Shown piece after piece: positions 59,361 to 64,000 of a DNA stretch of 64,000 bases. Both the position numbers and the translations under genes were made by a program. Each line of letters opens with the position of its first letter. Position 1 is the first letter of the stretch. The notes below the pieces were generated by a model, which searched no databases, was not told where the DNA came from, and saw nothing but the letters and a program-made list of their open reading frames with translations. Source of the DNA: Vulcanimicrobiota bacterium (GTDB lineage: Bacteria > Vulcanimicrobiota > Vulcanimicrobiia > Vulcanimicrobiales > Vulcanimicrobiaceae). The DNA lies in the NCBI GenBank assembly GCA_027306785.1, contig DAHUZB010000024.1, positions 1 through 64,000 of the forward strand, written 5' to 3'.

Positions 59361-59729
59361 ATGGACGTTCAACCCCCTCCCGTTCCGGGAGCAAACGTGG
59401 TCGTCGGGACCGCAGCGGCCCCGAATATCTTTGCCGGTCAGGCCGCCGATCCGGCGTCCTCTTCGCCCGTGCCGAGCGGCGCGACCGGTTCGGCGCAGCA
59501 CGAGAGCGGCATCGCACCCGCAATCGCCAAAATTTTCGGCTCGTCGGGGCTGCCGCAACCGGTCAATCTCAACGTGTCGTATCGCGTGCTCAAGAACGAT
59601 GAGATCGTGACGGTGTTTACCGATCCGCAAACGGGAAAAGAAGTGGCACAGTTTCCCCCCGAGATCCTGATCGGTCTCGCGCAATTCTTCGATCAGCAGC
59701 AGGGCGTTACGTTCGACCGTAATGCGTAA
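59361..59729 (+). CDS. flaG: FlaG family protein
   Basis: FlaG (122 aa). The C-terminal 60 residues NLNVSYRVLKNDEIVTVFTDPQTGKEVAQFPPEILIGLAQFFDQQQGVTFDRNA carry the family block (VxxxDxxTGEVxRQxPPE). The N-terminus is low-complexity. FlaG controls filament length in other genera. Gene order before fliD is the usual one. Confidence 0.9.
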   Translation: MDVQPPPVPGANVVVGTAAAPNIFAGQAADPASSSPVPSGATGSAQHESGIAPAIAKIFGSSGLPQPVNLNVSYRVLKNDEIVTVFTDPQTGKEVAQFPPEILIGLAQFFDQQQGVTFDRNA

Positions 59730-59743
59730 CCAGGAGGACATGG

Positions 59744-61750
59744 ATGTCTAGCAGCTCGGTTCCCGGGACGAACGTTCCCCCGGTCTCGTTCCCCGGCATC
59801 GCGTCGGGGATCGATTATAACTCGATCATCACCAAGCTCACGTCGATGACGTTGCAGCAGAACGTCTCGCTCAACGCGCAGATTGCGACGCTCAATGCGG
59901 CGAACGCCGAGCTGATCAAGATCAATAATTTGATCGCGTCGGTACAGAGCACGCTCGGCGCGCTCTCCGATCCGGCGCTCTTCAGCTCGTATTCCGCGAC
60001 CTCGAGCAACACGACCGAGGGAACCGCGAGTGCGATCTCCGGCGGTACGCCGCTGACCGGCACCTATACGATCCTCGGCTCGACGCAAGCGACCGCCACC
60101 ACGATCACCAACAACCCCGCCGCGGGTCACAGCATCTACGACGGCGGGTCGAACAACAACCCGCTCACGAGCGCATATCTGGCGGTCACGCCGACGGCGG
60201 GCACGAGCGGTCAGGGCACGATCACGGTCAACGGCGTCCAGATTCAATACAACATCAACATCGACTCGGTGCAGAGCATCCTCTCGAAGATTCAGAGCCA
60301 GGTGCAGACGGCGACCGGCGATACCAGCTTCACCGCGACGCTCAACGCGAGCGGCGAAGTGGTGATCTCGTCGACGAATCATCCGGTCACGCTCGGATCC
60401 CCTACCGATACCGGCAATCTGCTACAAGTCCTCAAGCTCTCGACCGCGCAGGTCAACAATACGGCGACGAGCGGCTCGGTCACGAGCACCTCGAATATCG
60501 GCGGCATCAATCAGGCCGCCGCATTCAACAGCTCGACGAACGCGGGCTACGTAACCGCGGTCACCTCGGGAACCTTCACGATCAACGGCGTGCAGTTCAC
60601 GCTCGACGCCGCAAACGACAACACCGCCTCGATCATCGCGCGCATCAATGCGAGCAGCGCAGGCGTGATCGCGAGCTACGATGCGACGACCAATAAGATC
60701 GTGCTCGCCTCGAAGGCGACCGGCCCGCAGACGATCGTGCTCGGAGCAACCGGCGACACGAGCAATTTCCTCACCGCCGCCGGGTTGACGAGCGCCGCCG
60801 GCGCGACGACGCAGGTCGGCACGCAGGCATCGGTGACGGTGCAGGATCCGACCGGCGCGACCGCCACGTACTACAGCAATTCCAATCAGATCACGAACGC
60901 GATCAACGGCATCCAGCTCGACGTGAATAGCTTCAGCTCGCCGTACACGATCACGGTTTCGCAAGACAACTCGAAGTTGGTCTCGGCGATCAACAACTTC
61001 GCCTCGGCGTACAACGCCGCGATCACGGAGATCAACAACGCGACCGAACCGCCCGCGGTTATCACGCCGCAAGCCGGATCGTCGCAAACCGCGACCTCGG
61101 CCTCGGTCGGCGGAGGCGTGCTCTGGCAAAACTCCGATATCGGCCTGGTGAAGGATCAGTTGACGAGCTTGGTTTCGGGCTTCTTGGGCACCGCGCTCAA
61201 AGCGAGCTCGGCCAGTTACACCGATCCGTTGCAGCAGTACACGTCGCTTGCGTCGATCGGACTGCAGTTGAGCAGCTCGTTCTCGGTGATCCAAACCGCG
61301 AGCAACGGCGGGAATGTCTCGGCGAGTAATCCGGTGACGACGCAAAACCTGGGCGGCACCGACGGCACCTTCCAGCCGCTCGACGTAAACGCGCTGACCG
61401 CGGCGCTCACCGCGAACCCGAACGCCGTGCAGGCGATCTTCCAAGGCGCGAACAGCCTGACCACGCAGCTCGGGCAGTATCTCGGGCAGGTGACGGGGCT
61501 CCCGACCTTGCTGAACTCGGGCCTCGTCGGCACGCTGCCGGTCGGTAGCACCTCGATCATCCAGGGATTCGAGAACACGAATACCGACGCGATCACGTCG
61601 GTCCAAGATCGCATCACGCAGGTGACCGATTCGGCGAACCAGCAGGCGAATATGCTGCGCGCCGAGTTCGTCTCGACCGAAGGGCAGCTCGCGGTCTACC
61701 AATCGCTGCAATCGCAATTAGCCGGATTCTTCAAGGGAGCGGGTGGGTAG
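59744..61750 (+). CDS. fliD: Filament cap protein FliD
   Basis: FliD (668 aa), flagellar cap and polymerisation factor. The N-terminal domain (VSFPGIASGIDYNSIITKLTSMTLQQNVSLNAQIATLNAANAELIKINNLIASVQ) and the C-terminal coiled region (GFENTNTDAITSVQDRITQVTDSANQQANMLRAEFVSTEGQLAVYQSLQSQLAGFF) are the family marks. The central part is much enlarged, with repeated Ser/Thr/Asn-rich beta segments, well beyond the 468 aa of E. coli. Preceded by AGGAGGA. Confidence 0.94.
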   Translation: MSSSSVPGTNVPPVSFPGIASGIDYNSIITKLTSMTLQQNVSLNAQIATLNAANAELIKINNLIASVQSTLGALSDPALFSSYSATSSNTTEGTASAISGGTPLTGTYTILGSTQATATTITNNPAAGHSIYDGGSNNNPLTSAYLAVTPTAGTSGQGTITVNGVQIQYNINIDSVQSILSKIQSQVQTATGDTSFTATLNASGEVVISSTNHPVTLGSPTDTGNLLQVLKLSTAQVNNTATSGSVTSTSNIGGINQAAAFNSSTNAGYVTAVTSGTFTINGVQFTLDAANDNTASIIARINASSAGVIASYDATTNKIVLASKATGPQTIVLGATGDTSNFLTAAGLTSAAGATTQVGTQASVTVQDPTGATATYYSNSNQITNAINGIQLDVNSFSSPYTITVSQDNSKLVSAINNFASAYNAAITEINNATEPPAVITPQAGSSQTATSASVGGGVLWQNSDIGLVKDQLTSLVSGFLGTALKASSASYTDPLQQYTSLASIGLQLSSSFSVIQTASNGGNVSASNPVTTQNLGGTDGTFQPLDVNALTAALTANPNAVQAIFQGANSLTTQLGQYLGQVTGLPTLLNSGLVGTLPVGSTSIIQGFENTNTDAITSVQDRITQVTDSANQQANMLRAEFVSTEGQLAVYQSLQSQLAGFFKGAGG

Positions 61751-61754
61751 CCGG

Positions 61755-62204
61755 ATGATGAAGGGCTCCGCCGATCAGAAGTATCTCGAGACCTCGATCG
61801 CGACGGCCTCGAAGGAAGATTTGATCGTCAAGATCTTCGATGCGCTCATCATCGCGGCGCAACAGGCGCACGAGAAGCTGATGAACGAGCGCGACGACAT
61901 CCAGGGCATCCATCGCGCGCTGCTGCGCTCGCAGCGGGCCGTGAGCTTGCTGATGGGGTCGCTCGATATGGAGATCGGCGGCGAACTCGCGAAGAATCTC
62001 TTTCGCGTCTACGAGTTCTGGCATCACGAGCTCGTGATGGCGAATATGCAGAAGGACCCGGTACGCGTCGAACGCTTGCTGCCGTACTTCACCGAGTACC
62101 GCAAGACGTGGGCGCAGGCCGTCTCGCAATTCAAGGCGATGAAGAGCGCGCCGCAGCCCGCGCAGCCGGGCGCGAGCGGATCGTCGTTCGCCGCCGTTGG
62201 CTGA
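61755..62204 (+). CDS. fliS: Flagellin export chaperone FliS
   Basis: FliS (149 aa) is a helical chaperone of unpolymerised flagellin. KYLETSIATASKEDLIVKIFDALIIAAQQAHEKLMNE is the family N-terminus and FRVYEFWHHELVMANMQKDPVRVERLLPYFTEYRKTWAQAV the C-terminus. The start could be the ATG at 61755 or the GTG at 61743, which has GGGAG three bases upstream; ATG at 61755 gives the typical length. The 3' end overlaps fliT. Confidence 0.93.
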   Translation: MMKGSADQKYLETSIATASKEDLIVKIFDALIIAAQQAHEKLMNERDDIQGIHRALLRSQRAVSLLMGSLDMEIGGELAKNLFRVYEFWHHELVMANMQKDPVRVERLLPYFTEYRKTWAQAVSQFKAMKSAPQPAQPGASGSSFAAVG

Positions 62205-62595
62205 TTCGGCCCGCGCGGCGCTCGAGGCGGTCGCGCGCGAGATCAACGGCTTGGAATCGCTCTGCATCGAGATCGACGCGGCGGTGACGGCGCGTGATTG
62301 GGGACGCTTGGAACGGGCGCTCGCCGATTCGGCCGCGACGATGCAGGCGCTCGAGGGCGCGATGGCCGCCGCCGTGCCCTATCGTGACGAGCAGTTCGAC
62401 CGCGCGGCGTACGCGCGGCTGCAGCAGATCTACACCTATCGGCAAGAGCGCCTCGACGCGCTGCAGCAGTACCACGACGAGGTCGGCGAACGACTGCGCG
62501 CGCTCTCCCGTTGGAAGAGCTATGCGCGCTCCCTCGGCACGCCGCGTGATTTCGTGTCACGCCAGCAGCCGGGCGCGATCGACGGCCTGCGTTAG
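62197..62595 (+). CDS. FliT-like flagellar chaperone
   Basis: A helical protein of 132 aa, TTG start in an 8-bp overlap with fliS. ALEAVAREINGLESLCIEIDAAVTARDWGRLERALADSAATMQALEGAM and YARLQQIYTYRQERLDALQQYHDEVGERLRAL suggest an antiparallel helical bundle as in FliT, which acts on FliD. The fliD-fliS-fliT order supports this, but sequence identity is weak, so no symbol is given. Its stop shares TTAG with the converging gene. Confidence 0.65.
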   Translation: MADSARAALEAVAREINGLESLCIEIDAAVTARDWGRLERALADSAATMQALEGAMAAAVPYRDEQFDRAAYARLQQIYTYRQERLDALQQYHDEVGERLRALSRWKSYARSLGTPRDFVSRQQPGAIDGLR

Positions 62596-63359
62596 CGCTC
62601 GGGTCGAACGTAGGTGATCGAGGCGCGCTGATGCGTCTCGACCGCGGCGGGAAGCGGCGCATACGGGATCAGCGCGGGTCGTCCCTCGCGGAGCACGGCG
62701 ATGCGCTCGCGATTCGTTTCATCGAGCGGTTCCCACTGCAGCGGGTGTATGATGCCGCTTGCACGATCGTAGTGTCCGCAGCGCACGCCCGCGTGCAGCA
62801 CGACGCTCCATCCCGCCGCGCGTACCCGGCCGCAGAAGCGATAATCCTCATTGCAAATGCGCACCCGCGCGGGCTCGCGTTCGATGTAGACATCGGCGGG
62901 AAAGTACGGTGCGTCGAGCGCGCGTAGCGCCGCGGTGCGCATCGCGACGCAGCCGAATCCGACACCGTCCACGTGCACCGGCTCGTTCGCGAAGGCCGGA
63001 ATGCTCGCGGTCGTCGTATTCTCGTCGTTCCAACGCGTGACGGCCATCGGCCGGAAGCCGTCGCGTGAATAGTAGAGCGCGCCCGCAACCGCGCAGCGTT
63101 CGTCCGCGGCGAGCAGCTCGAGTAGCGCGGAGAGGGCGTCCGGCGGCAGCACCATATCGTCGTCGCACATGACGAGCGCGTCCGCTCCGAGTTCGAGTGC
63201 ACGATCGGCGATAAGCTCGCGTTGCGCGGGAACGTAATTCCCGGTCACGAGGTAGCGATCGAACGCGGTCACGCGATCGGGAAGACGCAGGGTCGCCAGG
63301 CTCGTGAGAAACGGCTGCGCGGGCGCGCCGCCGGTGGGGATGCCGAGCAGCACGCGCAT
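62592..63359 (-). CDS. GT-A glycosyltransferase-like protein
   Basis: A protein of 255 aa. VLLGIPTGGAPAQPFLTSLATL is the start of a GT-A fold, ELGADALVMCDDDMVLPPDALSALLELL carries a DDD metal motif, and VDGVGFGCVAMRTAALRALDAPYF then ICNEDYRFCGRVRAAGWSVVLHAGVRCGHYDRAS is the acceptor half. Acts on a nucleotide sugar; substrate unknown. Being convergent to the flagellar operon it is a separate unit, perhaps also related to surface glycans. Confidence 0.75.
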   Translation of the reverse strand: MRVLLGIPTGGAPAQPFLTSLATLRLPDRVTAFDRYLVTGNYVPAQRELIADRALELGADALVMCDDDMVLPPDALSALLELLAADERCAVAGALYYSRDGFRPMAVTRWNDENTTTASIPAFANEPVHVDGVGFGCVAMRTAALRALDAPYFPADVYIEREPARVRICNEDYRFCGRVRAAGWSVVLHAGVRCGHYDRASGIIHPLQWEPLDETNRERIAVLREGRPALIPYAPLPAAVETHQRASITYVRPER

Positions 63360-63370
63360 CGTCGTGGTCG

Positions 63371-64000
63371 TTACGCGAAGGCCGCGCCGAGCGCCGCGAG
63401 CAGCGCTCGCGCCGCCGCGTCGAGCGACGGCTCGTTTTGAAAGAGCACGCCGGTCGTGCGATCGATGCGCAGGCGGACGAAGAGCTTCTGCAGCGTCGTC
63501 ATCGAGCTCTGCGCATAGACGCGCAGCGCGTTTTCGAGGGCGGCGCGTGCGGCATCGTTCGCCCGCGATGCAACCACCCGCTGCGCCTGGAGTGCGAGCG
63601 TGAGCTGGCGCGCTTTTACGAAATCCCAGCGCTCGCGCTCTTCGGCGATCTTCGCGAGCACCGCCCGCGTCGGCTCTTCGAGTTCGGTCGCGAGCAGCAG
63701 CGCATCCTCGATCGGGGCGGGTTCGAGGAACGGTGCGGGACCGATGCGGTCGAGTGCGGCGAGCAGCTCGCCCGCGTATTCGCCGATCGGCTCCTTTTTG
63801 CCGAGCCGCTCGTGAAGCTGCGCGCGGTGGAGAATTTGCGATTGGGCGGCCAGGTGTGCCTTGAGCGCGAGCGGATCGCCGCCGTCGGCCGGGGTCGCGC
63901 AGGCGAGTGCGCTTGCGAAGATGCAGTGGGAGAGTACCGTCGGCGCTTTGGAGCCGTTGAAGACGCGCTCGAAGAAGGCGAGCGTCGCCCGATCGAAACG
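63371..64000 (-). CDS. Unknown helical protein, 5' end outside the window
   Basis: An open frame of at least 209 codons runs from the window edge to TAA at 63371; the true start is beyond base 64000. It is helical, alanine-rich and without membrane segments: FDRATLAFFERVFNGSKAPTV near the edge, then YAGELLAALDRIGPAPFL and ELEEPTRAVLAKIAEERERWDFVKARQLTLAL, ending LDAAARALLAALGAAFA. I do not recognise a family. It ends 11 bp before the glycosyltransferase start, so both are probably one operon. The GTG at 63661 is only an internal codon. Confidence 0.6.
   Translation of the reverse strand, partial: RFDRATLAFFERVFNGSKAPTVLSHCIFASALACATPADGGDPLALKAHLAAQSQILHRAQLHERLGKKEPIGEYAGELLAALDRIGPAPFLEPAPIEDALLLATELEEPTRAVLAKIAEERERWDFVKARQLTLALQAQRVVASRANDAARAALENALRVYAQSSMTTLQKLFVRLRIDRTTGVLFQNEPSLDAAARALLAALGAAFA

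Noticed and set aside
1-64000. CRISPR arrays, insertion sequences or rRNA
   Set aside because: No regularly spaced direct repeats, transposase-like proteins or rRNA motifs were seen in reading through the window.

Overview
The window is one continuous stretch of a GC-rich bacterial chromosome with very tightly packed genes; no spacer without a gene exceeds 300 bases. The flagellar locus encodes both the P ring (FlgI) and the L ring (FlgH), so the cell has an outer membrane. Flagellin is preceded by fliW-csrA, an arrangement known from Firmicutes, spirochaetes, Campylobacterota and several less-studied phyla and not typical of enterics. A high-GC diderm outside Proteobacteria, possibly a candidate phylum such as Eremiobacterota, would fit. 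That taxonomic guess is low confidence and rests on gene order and style only.

Layout. 1-8.4 kb (+): tRNA-Gly(CCC), tRNA-Cys(GCA), then housekeeping genes (panE-like, recG, M16 peptidase, HAD phosphatase, rsmD, coaD, a coiled-coil protein). 8.4-9.2 kb (-): a PIN-domain toxin and AbrB-type antitoxin with a readable promoter and operator. 9.3-15.7 kb: one secreted protein (+), then a minus-strand accessory cluster. The cluster holds a DUF2249-Crp/Fnr regulator, HutD, an SGNH-like hydrolase, a SAM methyltransferase, an Asp/Asn beta-hydroxylase, a Nif11-like small protein and a sulfotransferase. These are chained almost entirely by 4-bp start/stop overlaps and followed by two tandem tail-collar proteins. 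This cluster is the best candidate here for an undescribed system.

15.7-26.8 kb: lipid and CoA metabolism (thiolase; 3-hydroxyacyl-CoA dehydrogenase, enoyl-CoA hydratase, fatty acid desaturase), a TlpA-type thioredoxin, an Nramp-related transporter, phoU, a class V aminotransferase, an ATP-grasp-like enzyme preceded by a possible 19-codon mini-gene, and small secreted proteins. 26.8-34.0 kb (+): a ten-gene run centred on molybdenum cofactor synthesis (moaD, moaE, moeB-rhodanese, moaA) with queG and an aldo/keto reductase. 34.0-40.4 kb: an ECF sigma factor with an anti-sigma/TonB fusion, a small cytochrome c, a photolyase, and an ABC exporter.

40.4-62.6 kb (+): flagellar locus flgBC-fliE / flgF-flgG-flgA-flgH-flgI-flgJ-flgN-flgK-flgL-fliW-csrA / fliC / three glycosyltransferases / flaG-fliD-fliS-fliT. 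Five sequences resembling sigma-28 promoters (TAAA or TAAC, 15-16 bp, then GCCGAT-like) sit exactly at the breaks between these blocks. The flagellin leader carries two candidate CsrA sites, matching the FliW-CsrA-flagellin checkpoint known in Bacillus. The glycosyltransferases between fliC and flaG probably decorate flagellin. 62.6-64 kb (-): one more glycosyltransferase and a protein cut by the window edge.

Codon starts are often GTG or TTG, and many junctions are ATGA or GTGA overlaps, so translational coupling seems the norm.
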